From positions 8,114,001-8,178,000 of the forward strand of contig JAFFJZ010000013.1 in the NCBI GenBank assembly GCA_018340375.1: a stretch of 64,000 nucleotides of DNA, given 5' to 3'. Below, in pieces: positions 42,493-55,062 of the stretch. Each line of letters begins with the position of its first letter. Position 1 is the first letter of the stretch. Origin of the DNA: Gonatopus flavifemur. Lineage: Eukaryota; Arthropoda; Insecta; Hymenoptera; Dryinidae. Below the pieces are notes generated by a model. That model was not told the DNA's origin. It was given only the letters and a program-made list of their open reading frames with translations, and did not search any database. Position numbers and translations under genes: made by a program.

Positions 42493-44015
42493 TTATTACA
42501 CTAACCCGGAAAATAAATTCAATAATAAAATTGTTCAAAATGTGGAATTATGCACTTTTTCTCACATCGGAGGGAGCAATGTTTTCTATTCTTACGGTTG
42601 CAATTACTATATAGGCATTTGTTTTTATTTGATGTTTTGTGTCTTCATTCGTCAACACCGAAGTCCTGCGTGCTCGGCGGCTCCGCTTGTTTTACATAAA
42701 TCATAAACCCCATATTTTTTGTTCGATTGATTTCAAATTTCCAGAAAAACTTCCTCCAACATAAGAGCATAACTTTATTGTTCGAAGTTTTCTTAATTTC
42801 ACATTTCGCTCGACACTTTGTGTCGTTGAAACTCGGAAAACACGAGCCTGAAAGCCACTAATTCGTTATCAAATATTATTGAAAAACGACATGTTTTCAT
42901 CATTCGAATCATTTTACAAGCTTCGGCAATACACATCGAATCTGGATATCAATGCTTATATCATTCCGATAAGATTTGGCCAAGTAATCGTGAAATAAGT
43001 TTCGGAAACTATTGAGTTCGTGAGAGCACACAAATGTTCAATCTTTAATTTTCATCTTGCAGAATAAGGATTGAACAATGATGCGTTGAATAAAAATTGT
43101 TTATAAAAAAGAACAATGTATAACGAATTTTGCAAAAATAGTTGGATATTTGGATGCTTCGACCAAAAAAACATGAATCTACGTTGAGAAACCCTTCATT
43201 CGGATCCTCATATTCAGCAGGTAAACGACGTAGAGTCATGAGAAATTTCCGTTGCGAGTTAATGGATAAATCGCTGTATCTTTCGAACCAATAGTCCAAT
43301 TGATCTGAAACTTCCCATAAAGTTTGTCCGCACACTAGCGAACAACTTTGTCGCTGGAAGTTTTTCGTAGCTCATACTTCCCCCGACACTTTTTCAATGC
43401 AAAGTTTTCCTCTTCGTTGAAAACCAAGTTTTCACTTCAAATTGAAAATTCATTACTTTTGCATCAATTTTTGAAAATTTTGTCAAGATCGTCATCTTCG
43501 GGGGAGTGTTCCGAATCAGAATCTGCAGGACTCATCTTGATACGTTGAAAACTGCTCGAGTTATAACGAGTTTAAGATGAAAAAACATTTATTTTAGTAC
43601 GAGGAAAAGAGGTACTTTTTAATTTTTTTCTCGAAAACTATTGATCATAGAAAAACATTGTAAACGAACACTCGTATTGATTTTTCAAGTCCTATCACCC
43701 AGTATTTTTAGTTTTCCAAAATTCCGACTTTTTTTTCGGTCCCCCACGTGACCGCTTGGACAATACTTTTACCGCGGTTCGAGCGCTCGTCGAGTTCTTC
43801 TTCCCGTGGGTTCAATTATTTAATGGTATTATCGGGAAGATGAATTATTCTGTAAACAGAGTCGATTTCTTCTTTCCTAGGTCAAGAAGACTATTTATGT
43901 ATCGAAGTAGCGTTTTATGAAATTCGCTTTCGGATGGAGTAACATTAGCTAACGTGGTTTCACTCTCTCTCTGTAGGAGCTCAGATGAGGTTGTCTAACG
44001 AAAGGTCTCAATTTA

Positions 44016-44196
44016 GGTTAGATCGAGGCGAGTCGGATCATACTGAATTGGTTGACTGTTTTGGATCATTTCTATCCACAATTTCACTGTCTCTGTGCGT
44101 CAGTTAAACTTACGCATAGAAACAGCGAAATTGAGAATAGAAATGATCCAAACCAGCCAATACACTTGGTATGATCCGATTCGCCTCGGTCTACCC
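44016..44196. mobile_element. Hairpin MITE, TA target
   Basis: It starts GGTTAGATCGAGGCGAGTCG and ends with the inverse (CGATTCGCCTCGGTCTACCC), flanked by TA. The arms are about 85 bp. The following open frame at 44222-44587 is not recognised and is not called as a gene. Confidence 0.7.
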
Positions 44197-44633
44197 TACA
44201 TTTTATTGAATAAATATATGGATGATTCAAGTTATAGTTCAAACTAGCACAATCTCAGTTGATTTTATAATAGCGAATGTGAATCATACCACAGCTGATG
44301 TCAAGTATACTTCAACAGCAGAGATCGGCAGTCAGGATATTCTCATTAACGATTTTGAGATATATTACTCATTATCTTCAGAGTCAGAATTTGCATCTTC
44401 CGCAGTTTCCATTTTAAGTGACGAAAATGGAAAATATTCATTTCAATTGAAACGGCGGAAAAAGAAAATTCTGATTTTAGCGATAATGATGATAAATCCC
44501 AGAACCATTACCGAAAAAAATCATCATTGCCGATCTCTGTTCAACAGTTGTATAATATTTTACATTCCCCGGTGTGAAATCAACTAAAATAGTACTATCT
44601 CTAACTGTATTTCAAGCCGTTTATATATTCCTT

Positions 44634-44743
44634 CCCCACTCACCACGACAATTCAGAAAGAATTCTTAATGCATTCATTGTGAAGCCTCATGGCTCCAAA
44701 TGAATTCATTATGAATTCTTCATGAACTGTTGTGCTGTGTAGG
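44634..44743. mobile_element. Short CCC-type element, core ATGAATTCATTATGAATTC
   Basis: It starts CCCCACTCACCACGACAATT and ends AACTGTTGTGCTGTGTAGG, imperfect inverses, with TT each side. The interior repeats ATGAATTC/GAATTCAT words. Confidence 0.5.
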
Positions 44744-44938
44744 TTGAAAAGAAGAAAATTTTACAACCTTTTTGTTCTGAGTGTATTATTTGATTAAATA
44801 CCATGAGGAAAAACTATTTGTTTGCAATATTGGTTGCATGTGGAACAATCCAATAAGTACCAATACAAAAATGGAGGAGTTAGTATGGTATGTTCGAACG
44901 GATTCCATCGGAAACATTTTGTTTTGCGTTTCACATAC

Positions 44939-45569
44939 TGTAGAATATTATGTGATTTTTATTTATTGAAAATTCTGATTATTTCAAATTCACGAGAACA
45001 TAACCTCCCAAGAGGAAGTTTTTGTGAGGCTAAAGGCGCGGAAATACAATGTACGACAACCGATTAATTATTTGTGCGTTCGAGCGCGTTTAATGATTCA
45101 TTATTTGAAGCTTTTATAATAACGACAAATTGCATACATAAAGACACACAGTCTTGTAACACTAGCACACAGCTAGATATATTATCACAATCAACCGACT
45201 GCTTATGCTATGACGCAGTAATTCGACATGTAAGCGAGTCTCGGGTAATTACATTGGAATCGCGCACTTCTACTTTTACACTCATTAACATGAATAAATA
45301 ATACGTTACACACCACCGTAAGCACATTCGGTCACCGCAGACCAATATATATATATCTTATATACTTCACAAATTAATGACGCCACGTTTGGTCACCACA
45401 GACCACGCGTCTATATTTCACGTTAACGTACGTGCGGCCGACTCCCTCTTTCGGCTGCCCAGAAGCTTCTATCATCCAGCGCTCAAGTCGTTTGCCTCGA
45501 TTATTCGCTCTTAAGGCTATTTCACACATTCTCTTATATTTAAGGTGTATTTACATCCAGATGCCTACA
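44939..45569 (-). repeat. 3' LTR, 631 bp
   Basis: Begins TG and ends CA (TGTAGAATATT...CAGATGCCTACA on the plus strand). It differs from the other LTR by about a dozen substitutions seen by eye, so the insertion is not brand new. Confidence 0.9.
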
Positions 45570-45841
45570 GTTCGGCCATTCTGGCACTGTAGTTCGTCCC
45601 AAACTACGTCCGCTACTCAACTATTACAAATCTACAAATAATTTTTGTTTTCCATTTAGCCATACAATTTTTTGGCAGTCAATTTTTCGTTGATGAGGTA
45701 CTGGCTCATTAGCAAATGAACATTCAAAGTTAACAACGTTAGAAATTTTCACGCATTATAATCACGTTGAACTTGGATATTGATTTGCATGAACAAGTGT
45801 TCCCATATCACAATATATCACAATATTACTTAAAATACTAC
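45570..45841. other. Region between pol and the 3' LTR
   Basis: No envelope-like or other frame. No clear polypurine tract directly at the LTR border on the minus strand. Confidence 0.5.
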
Positions 45842-48800
45842 TTATCGATTTACATTTCCGTCTAGGGCATCTAATTCATCTGATTGATCACGCTGGTTCA
45901 CAATTGAAATCCAAGGCTTCAATTTGTCCGATGACAATATAGAATTGTAAGATTTCTGCGTCAAATTGTAACCTGGGATATCGGTCACCACGAAGCGGGT
46001 TTTTTTCAGAACGCGCTCTACTCTATAAGGTCCTTTGTATTTTGGCACCAACTTTCTATTTTCGCCAGGTTTGTATGCTAAATTTTTGATCATGACCAAA
46101 TCGCCTTCCTTATATAATTTAGGTTTTTTATGGTGCATATCGTACTTCCGTTCATTGTATTCCTGGACCGATCTGGTTATTTCCTTTGCTTTATATCTTA
46201 AGGCCTCGCGATCACCTGAATCAGCATTATCCTGGTTAGCTAAGGAAGCAGTTATCGCACGCAATTGTGCGTCGTCTTTGCGTCGCTGCTCGTAACCGAG
46301 TAACAATTTAGCAGGGGTTGTTTGAATTGATCGATTTACTGTATTATTTATAACATATTGAACTAGTGGTAATTTCTCCGACCAGTCGTCCGGCGAGTCG
46401 ACCACTTTAGCCAAGGTACTTTTTAGAAAACGATTAATACGCTCAACCTGATCATTGGCCCATGGTGAGGCTGTTGCTACTTTAACATGGTTGACTTTAT
46501 TTCGAGTTACGAACTCCTCAAACTCCTTAGAAGTAAAACCTGTGCCTCGATCGCTTATTATCCTTTCAGGTATACCGAAATTCGTGAAAATCATTTCCAG
46601 GTTTCGTATTACTTCCTTAGAGCCCGTGGATTCCGCAGCTACGAGCCACACAAACTTTGTAAAGGCGTCTACGACGATCAGTACATGCTTTAAATTTTTC
46701 GAGCCTTCCAACGGTCCAAAGTGGTCCACATGCCACGTGCGATTCGGTTTGTCCTCCTTATCGATTACATTCATTTCGCCTTCCGTTTTACCAGAAGGTA
46801 TATTGTAAGTAAGGCACTTGACACAATTTTCAATATATTCTTTAACCTTTTGCCTTAGACACGGAAACCAATATGAGTTCAAGATCGCATCGCACTTTTT
46901 ATCTATACCCACATGACCCATGTCGTTATGGTAAATGTAAATAATGTTATGAACTAATGAATTCGATACAACAAACAGTAACCGATCGTTATATTTCCTA
47001 AAGACTAGCCCGTTCACTAAATCGAAACGATCATGTGGTTGGAATTCCAAAGATTCCGCCAGTTTCTTTATCACAGGGTCTATCAACTGCTTGTACATTA
47101 ACCTATCCTCAATACTTACGATACTCATAACAATACGGCTTAATGCGTCCACGTGTCTCATCCTTACGCAAGGTCTATGCTCCATCGCAAAGTCAAAGGT
47201 CTGCAAGAATAGGCTTCAACGGGCAATTTTAGAGTATATATTTATTTTCTTCATCGCGAGCACCAACGCGTTGCAATCGGTGACTACCTTAAAATGAATG
47301 CCTTGAAGATAAATTCGGAATCGTTCTAAAGCCCTGACAATAGCAAGAGTTTCTAGCTCAAAGCTACGATATTTTTGTTCAGCCTCGTTGGTAGTTTTGC
47401 TGAAATAGGCTATTGGAGCCAACTTGCCGTCGCTTTGTCTTTGCAACAGGATAGCACCGATGCCGTAAGAACTGGCGTCCGTATGCAGTTCTGTATCCGC
47501 TTTCGGATTATATATTTTGAGCAATGGAAAGGATGTCAACTCGTTCTTCAAATTTTCGAACGCTCGCATACAATCTTCATCAAATTGAAACACCACATCT
47601 TTTTTAGTTAATTGATACAACGGCTTAGCTCTCAACGAATAGTTCGATATGAACCTTCTGAAATAATTAGTCAATCCTAAGAAACCTTGTAATTGACGCA
47701 CGTTATTTGGTCTAGGATAACCACGTATAGCCTCCGTATGCCTGTCACTAAGTGTGATTCCATTTTCCGACACAATATAACCTAAATATTCAATTATTTT
47801 TTTAACAAATAAACATTTACTATAATTCAGTTCTAGTCGATACTTTCTTAATATAATTAGAACTTCTTCCAAAATCTCGAGATTCTCCTGGACACTTTCC
47901 GTTGCTATTAAAAGGTCATCTATGTACACCAATAATTTACCTTGACGTATCAAGGGGTCGAGAATTTGTACAATTCGTTTTTGAAATTCCGCTGGAGCTT
48001 GTGAATACCCGAAGGGAAGTTTAACGAATTCATATTGTCCAAACGGAGTGGCGAACGAAAAGTATCGAGTGTCGTCCGGATGTACATCGATCTGGTGGAA
48101 GCCATCCTTGAGCTCAAGGACAGTAAACGTCTTTTTGCCATGTAAACGGTCGAGGTGATCCTCTATAAGAGGGAATGGATATTTTTGTTTATAAGCCCTT
48201 TCATTGAGAGGCCAAAGATCCACGCACATGCGTTTTTTACCGTTTTTCTTGGTGGTGAGAACCACCCTAGAGCAATATTCAGAGGCGCTCGGTTTAATTA
48301 TTCCTCTTTCTAAGAGATCGTCAATGATACATTGGAGTTCGTTTTTTTCTGACCAAGACATGCGTCTAGGTGTATGTGCAAATGGAGATTCGTCCTTCAA
48401 CCTTACTCTGACCGAATATCCATCCTCGACCTGAGCTACTGGTGCTTCATCGCACTTAGTTATAATTTCCAATATTCTGTTCCTCGTCAGAGGATCCAAA
48501 TCCTTGTCTACATTATCCTGGACAATTTCATATTTATTCTTTCTATCCCCGCATTCGATCGACATAATTGCATAAATTTCCTTTTCTATTTCGTCAACTG
48601 GCTTATGTACAAAACAACTACGACCCTGATAATATTGACACTCCAAGAAATTTCTATCCATAAAATCTCTACCGAGTAAAATGTCAAAAGACATAATTTC
48701 ATCTGTTACGACTAACAATCTGACCTCAAAATGGTTTTCATTCAACCCCAAGACTGATAATCTATCGGTTATACAACCCAACACAGAAATACGCGAGTTA

Positions 48801-51800
48801 TTCACCCCTCTATAATTGGCCTCTTGAATATCTAGTTGTTTCAATGGTCGATCACTAAAATATTTCTGACGAATACTATGTTTTACTAAACTAACTGGAC
48901 TTCCCGTGTCCACCAGCGCGTCAAAAGTAACTTTATTAAAATTTAAACGACTTATCTCTACGCACGACGTCGACGATCGTGAACTGATGACGGCGTTGAC
49001 CTGCGGCGTGGCCTCCTCCTGGGTCACCTGTTGTCTCGTTGCTCCAATATACGTTGACTCGTTCTCGTGGCCGTCCACATAATTCAATGTGGTTCTCGTC
49101 GAAGTTGAATTCTTAGGACACTTGGTGCTTATGTGCCCCTTTTGTCCACACTTGTAACACGTGACCTCACTGTTACGTTTTGGACAGCTTGATGCGATGT
49201 GCCCAGGTTGCTTGCACGTGTAGCAGTGCCTCTTATCCCTCGTTGACTTTTGGAACTTGTGATTAGGTTTGTGAGAACCTTGACGTTGACGTTTACCACA
49301 GTCCTCCTCAGAAATGCGTCTCATATACGCCATAAACTCAGCTACTGAAGATATACGCACACCCAGAGCCATGGTGCGTAAAACTGGATGGTACACTCCC
49401 GCTGCAAGCATATCTACCTGCTCTTGTTCGGTTAACTGTAAAGGAGACATTATCTTTAATTTGTCCTCCGAGTACTCGACGAAACTCTCGGTATAGTGTC
49501 GCCAAGTAAGTTCTTGAACTCTGGCCACAATGACAGCACGTGTTTCCCTTCTCTCAAAGTAATCTTTGAGTTTTTTAATTGATATGTGCCAAGACGATAT
49601 TACCTCACTGGTCTGCCTGTCATACCATTGTTGTGCACGACCTTTAAATTGTCCTGTCGCTGCAAGTAAAAGTTGTTGATCGTCTAGGCCATAAAGTTCT
49701 CCAACGACTCGTACCCGTTCAATCCATTTATCCACGTTTTCGTCAGTCTCTCCAGAAAAAGTCGGTATTTGTTTGGCTACCGTTCCAATTATGTTCCAGT
49801 CCCCTCGTCGAGTGCTGATTGTCGATGAGCTAGAAGTTGATTCACCAACCGAAGCAGCAGGAGACTGCCTACGCAGCTCTTCAAACATTCGTGTCATCAT
49901 CAGGCTATTGCTTTCTAACAGCATTTGAGTGGTATTCCTGAAAAACTCATTAAGGTCTAAGTTTTGGTTCATCATCATTTCAGGTCTTACCCCACGGGTT
50001 GGTTGATCCTGAATTATTACGCGTGGCTCACGTGGTGATGTTCGTCCTTGTCCTCTTCCTCTAGATGTTTTTTTGTTGCTTGCGGGTTCAACTACAGGGT
50101 GATTCAAAATTCCCGCACTCTTTTTTGGGAGTAGATTCCTGATGGAATTCTAAAACGATTTGTGCTTTTGCACAATGCTCTCCGACGCATAATTTCCGAG
50201 ATATAAGTTATTAAAGTTGACTAATTATGAGGTGGATCCATCGGTCATTCAGGAGCGTCATAACAGAACATAAGAGGAAGGTGCTTGCAGAGGGCGCTCA
50301 TACGATCAGCTGATCGGTATAATCGATACGATTTACCAACATACAAATTGGTGAATTTTCTATGTAGAACGATTGAATTCGTCGACACTGTGGAAAAATT
50401 GATTATTGTCATGAATTCTTATCACGATATGCTGTAGGTGAAAGTTGTAATTTCAGTAATGATTTTTATTACGCAGACAAATGTAAAATAGTGTTATTTC
50501 GTAGGGATAGGGATTCAAGTGGGAGAAAAAAGTATAACTACTCGTTTTCAATCAGAATTTTCATGTAAAGAAGAAAACATGAGAATTTTCATTCATCCGA
50601 TACCCAATTTGAACGGTTTGATTAGTAAGTTTAACACAAGAGATTGGATTCCGAATCCTGTATTCTGATTGGTCGAGAATCAATGTATGTTAGATCAATC
50701 CTCGGCCGTTTCAAATGATCCTTCTGAAGAATGTGTTTTCAACTTACCCCAACCACAACATTGAACAATGAGGAATTTATTCGAATTCACCCTTTTTACA
50801 TCATTCGATGATGATAAAGGGTTTATCGAACGTTAATAACTTACTTGAGATCACTCAAGATCATTCATGTTTGAATCAAAATCTAATTCAAATTGTGTGC
50901 AAGTTCGAGCGCGTTCCTACGTTTAGAAAATGTATTCGTCCTAAAAAGGACAGATTTGGTTAATCTTCAAAGACAATTCTTTTTCCATTTGAAATAACAA
51001 TATGCCCTTTGAAGTCATATGTGCTTTAAATGAAACTGTTTCGAGCTGTCACCTGATTGGTTGATTCGTATCACGAATGGTTGATTCAAGCTAAACAAAC
51101 CGTATGTGATTACAATGTCAATCAAGTGCAATGATTGGGTCGTATACGATGTCACACCTTGTATTTTCGTCAAAATTGATGGATTCTGCAAGTTGAAGTA
51201 AGTTATTAACGTTCGATAAACCCTTTATGATCATCGAATGATGTAAAAAGGGTGAATCCGAATAAATTCATCATTGTTCAATGTTGTGGTTGGGATAAGT
51301 CGAAAACACATTCTTCAGAAGAATCATTTGAAACGGCCGAGGATTGATCTAACATACTTTGATTCTCGACCAATCAGAATACAGGATTCGGAATCCAATC
51401 TCTTGTGTTAAACTTACTAATCAAACCGTTCAAATTGGGTATCGGATGAATGAAAATTCTCATGTTTCCTTCTTTACATGAAAATTCCGATTGAAAACGA
51501 GTAGTTATACTTTTTTCTCCCACTTGAATCCCTATCCCTACGAAATAACACTATTTTACATTTGTTTGCGTAATAAAAATCATTACTGAAATTACAACTT
51601 TCACCTACAGCATATCGTGATAAGAATTCATGACAATAATCAATTTTTCCACAGTGTCGACGAATTCAATCGTTCTACATAGAAAATTCACCAATTTGTA
51701 TGTTGGTAAATCGTATCGATTATACCGATCAGCTGATCGTATGAGCGCCCTCTGCAAGCACCTTCCTCTCTTGTTCTGTTATGACGCTCCTGAATGACCG

Positions 51801-52124
51801 ATGGATCCACCTCATAATTAGTCAACTTTAATTAATTATATCTCGGAAATTATGCGTCGGAGAGCATTGTGCAAAAGGACAAATCGTTTTAGAATTCCAT
51901 CAGGAATCTACTCCCAAAAAAGAGTGCGGGAATTTTGAATCACCCTGTATACCGATGATATCATCGACGTTGTTCATGCTGTCCAACAATCGAGCTCTCT
52001 TGCGCTCCAATAAACCCGATGTACTCAAATCCCTCGCTGTAAGGGCCTCATTTAATTGTTCCTCGGATGAACTTTCCACATATCTTCGTTTCATATTTCC
52101 GAACGAACACACTTTCAAAGTCAC
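45842..52124 (-). pseudogene. Gag-Pol polyprotein of the Ty3-type element
   Basis: The frame starts at about 52124 or 52094 (MKRRYVESSSEEQ), is cut by a foldback element at 51948-50094, and resumes in the same frame at 50092. Visible parts of the 963-codon block: capsid-like region with FKGRAQQWYDRQ; two CCHC knuckles near residues 295-308 and 317-330; protease DTG at about 400; reverse transcriptase with the YIDDLLIA box; RNase H with HTDASSYGIGAILLQ and SFELETLAIVRALERF. The 454-codon block (47206-45842) holds the integrase: HHCC zinc region (NDMGHVGIDKKC, ENCVKC) and DDE core with WHVDHFGPL, IISDRGTGF and ANDQVERINRF. Gag and pol share one frame with no frameshift. One in-frame stop near 47207 separates the blocks. 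Confidence 0.92.
50095..51947. mobile_element. Foldback element, 1.85 kb, TA target, in gag
   Basis: It begins CAGGGTGATTCAAAATTCCC and ends with its inverse. TA lies on both sides (50093-50094, 51948-51949). The inverted arms are about 755 bp each and nearly identical by eye, with a loop of about 345 bp (about 50850-51195). No ORF of note, so it depends on a transposase from elsewhere. It sits in the N-terminal part of gag, and the frame reconnects when it is removed with one TA. Confidence 0.9.
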
Positions 52125-52295
52125 TTACAAAGAAAAAATATAAACATCGTCAATAATCCCGTCGCACAAAGCAGCTATTCATCGACGACAACAACACAAG
52201 TCACCTTGCCACGATCACGTACGCCACCGAATGTTCTAGAATGTTCGAACGCGAAATATTCGATTTGGTGGGAGAATCCCACTTCTGATAAAAAC

Positions 52296-53053
52296 TGTAG
52301 AATATTATGTGATTTTTATTTATTGAAAATTCTGATTATTCCAAATCCACGAGAACATAACCTCCCAAGAGGAATTTTTTGTCAGGCTAAAGGCGCGGAA
52401 ATACAATGTACGACAACCGATTAATTATTTGTGCGTTCGAGCGCGTTTAATGATTCATTATTTAAAGCTTTTATAATAACGACAAATTGCATACATAAAG
52501 ACACACAGTCTTGTAACACTAGCACACAGCTAGATATATTATCACAACCAACCGACCGCTTATGCTATGACGCAGTAATTCGACATGTAAGCGAGTCTCG
52601 GGTAATTACATTGGAATCGCGCACTTCTACTTTTACACTCATTAACATGAATAAATAATACGTTACACACCACCGTAAGCACATTCGGTCACCGCAGACC
52701 AATATATATATATCTTATATACTTCACAAATTAATGACGCCACGTTTGGTCACCGCAGACCACGCGTCTATATTTCACGTTAAGATGTAATTTCATGGGG
52801 CGTCGAGCATCAAGCGTCAACATTAGACGGAGAGAGAAGAACTGTGTGACCTCTCTTTCTTTCTAATGTTGACGCTTGATGCTCGACGCCCCATGAAATT
52901 ACAGCTTAAACGTACGTGCGGCCGACTGCCTCTTTCGGCCGCCCAGAAGCTTCTATCATCCAGCGCTCAAGTCGTTTGCCTCGATTATTCGCTCTTAAGG
53001 CTATTTCACACATTCTCTTATATTTAAGGTGTATTTACATTCAGATGCCTACA
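52296..53053 (-). repeat. 5' LTR, 758 bp including a hairpin insert
   Basis: Same ends as the 3' LTR. It is longer because a 122-bp hairpin plus a TTAA duplication is inserted at 52784-52909. Without it the length is about 632 bp, equal to the partner. Confidence 0.9.
52784..52905. mobile_element. 122-bp hairpin MITE in the 5' LTR, TTAA target
   Basis: TTAA flanks both sides (52780-52783, 52906-52909), while the partner LTR has a single TTAA. The ends GATGTAATTTCATGGGGCGT and the inverse pair over about 43 bp. TTAA targeting points to a piggyBac-type transposase, although these ends do not match the piggyBac copy at 5.5 kb. Confidence 0.85.
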
Positions 53054-53619
53054 ATAGGATCGAATTCAAAACTGTTACATCGAATGGCGGTTGAGAATTT
53101 CCAATAGGTTCCAATGTGTTCCTTAAACTTAAAAAAATTCAATTCCTAAGGGTCCAAATCAGTATTTCCAAATGAATTCCGTAGAAAACACACGTTTCCT
53201 GTATTTCCGATAGAATCCAATGAATGCCAATACAAACGTTTATGACATAACCCACTTCTGTCATTCCAGATGAATTCCATTGATAAAACTTGTTCAGTTG
53301 GTCTTCCATATAAGATCCAATGAATACCCATACGAAAATATACCAAAATATTCAGATTGGTATCTCCAAATGAATTCTATTCAGAAGCATTCATCATTCA
53401 TCATTCCACATGGAATCCAATTCGAACACGCTACATCAGATAACCTTTGGGGAAATACCAACAGATTCCGATACATTTTAATACGCTCTTCATATTTCAG
53501 AAAGTTGGCCTTCCATTGGTATCCATGTGGAGTTGCTGTGACAAATACACATCATTTCCCAATGATAAACCATGTCCTATCGAAAACCATTGGAATCGAT
53601 TGGTTTTTTTCAACAGGGC
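53054..53619. repeat. Motif-echo tract, core TTCCATTGGAATCC
   Basis: Dozens of variants of CCATTGGAATTC and AATGAATTCC in both orientations, ending CAACAGGG. Matching words lie just left of the 3' LTR (44850-44938), so the Ty3-type element split this repeat. The left terminus was not found. Confidence 0.5.
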
Positions 53620-53623
53620 TAAC

Positions 53624-55062
53624 CCAGCTAACCAAAGCTGATGAATAACTGGTCAATTATTACTCAATGAGATTGGGTGGGATTGATCAATGATTGTCCA
53701 TTTTTGTGTCTGCATTGGCGCCCAATAATTGTTCAATTTCAGTGGACCATTGGATTTCCCAATTGTAGGGCAATCTTTGGTCAATGGCATGGACATAGAT
53801 GCTGCCATCAGCTGTGGAATAATGTGACCCATAATTTGGCAATTATTGGAAAAAATCTGAAGATTTTTCTAGGGAATACTGGCATCACTGACTTCAGTGT
53901 GAAAGAATTTTGTTCAAATTTATTGACCATTTGTTTTTAATTTTTTCCAGGGGTATGCAACTTTATAGGATGACCTCAAACCGTATTTCGATTACGGTCA
54001 TATTTATTCACATGGTGGCGTGTCGATCAAGCGCTAAAACAGCAATGGCGGTCTGGTATAGTCACATAACCTTAGTTTCATTTCTCATCGGTTTGGATTT
54101 TGAAAAATCAACAGTATTTCAACAATAAAGCATCAAAAACGACTCTAAAACTGAATTAGTCCAACTGATGATTCGGTTTGAGAATTCTTCAATGCTTCAT
54201 TGTTGAAATATTGTGGATGTTTCAAAATTGAAATCAACTAGAATAATTTTGAGGTTATCCATGTATACCGAAACGCCATATTGATTTTTAATTCGCATGA
54301 ATATTTATTTAGGAGATGGCGTGCGAATAAGGTTTGATTGAACTCATTGAAGTTGCATTCCCCTGATCACCCCTGATTTTTTCATTTCAAAACTGTAATG
54401 ACGGCACTGTGAAACTGAATCCGTTCATTTAACATTATAATATATAATTATCCACAATTTGCGTATTAATTGAAATAGAAATTATGACCCGAAACCACAC
54501 TTTTTGATTGGAATGGAGTTCAATCGGTTCACTCAGTTATAATAATAATAGGAATTCGCACCCATGCTCCGAAATTGAAGTTATGAATAACCTCGATTCA
54601 TCGTGACAATTTTACTGCGCCACGAATAATATAAAATTCGACAAGTTGCGATCACTGATACGACGGAGATGAATGAATCGATAAATCACAACAATTTTTG
54701 TAATAAACAATACATAATAAATAATTCTACCCTATCAACATGACATGACCAATGCAAAATTCCATATTACCGATAGAAAATAAGTGATGTTTTAAATTTC
54801 CAGATTTTCGATTATCGAAATATGTTGAATGATCAATTTTATTGACCACGAGATTGATCAATAATTGTCTTGTTCTATGTCCGCATCAGCGACCAACAAT
54901 TGGCCCTTCAAAAATGATCAATTTTTGATCAATCATTATCCAATGAATGGACATGCGCATAGAGATCCTACATAATTCCCAAATAATTGATCAATTATCA
55001 GCAAATGTCATTGGAAACAATCAAATTGACCAATGATTGGAACCAATCCATGGCTGACTGGG
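53624..55062. mobile_element. CCC..GGG element, 1.44 kb, core CCAATGATTGGTCAATTATT
   Basis: It starts CCCAGCTAACCAAAGCTGAT and ends ATCCATGGCTGACTGGG, with AA each side. Echoes of CAATGATTG, GATCAATTATT and their inverses are dense near both ends. A stray half of the hAT-type MITE (53847-53887, TTTTTCTAGGGAATACTGGC) lies inside. No coding. Confidence 0.65.

Larger units (their letters stand above)
38269..43812. mobile_element. 5.5 kb element, about 1.1 kb inverted repeats, 6-bp TSD, DUF7869-type protein
   Basis: CAATTA is duplicated at 38263-38268 and 43813-43818. The ends start AACCCACGGGAAGAAGAACT. The inverted repeats run from 38269 to about 39394 and from about 42690 to 43812 and are nearly identical by eye. 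The unique interior carries a decayed minus-strand gene and two nested MITEs. It is inserted upstream of the LINE ORF1. I cannot place it in a named superfamily from sequence alone. Confidence 0.85.
44939..53053 (-). mobile_element. Ty3/gypsy-type LTR retrotransposon
   Basis: The 3' LTR is at 44939-45569 and the 5' LTR at 52296-53053 (minus orientation), with one gag-pol frame between. No env-like frame lies between pol (ends 45842) and the 3' LTR. A possible primer site just inside the 5' LTR (52270-52292, minus: TATCAGAAGTGGGATTC) resembles the complement of a tRNA-Leu 3' end. The flanks read ATAC and ATAG, a possible 4-bp duplication with one change. The surrounding DNA on both sides shares a TTCCATTGGAAT-like repeat, so the element landed in one. 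Confidence 0.9.

Noticed and set aside
44222..44587. 121-codon frame as a host exon
   Set aside because: No splice signals or domain could be tied to it, and it sits between MITEs.
45570..45841. An envelope gene in the LTR element
   Set aside because: No frame of suitable length or character between integrase and the 3' LTR; it is called a retrotransposon, not an endogenous retrovirus.
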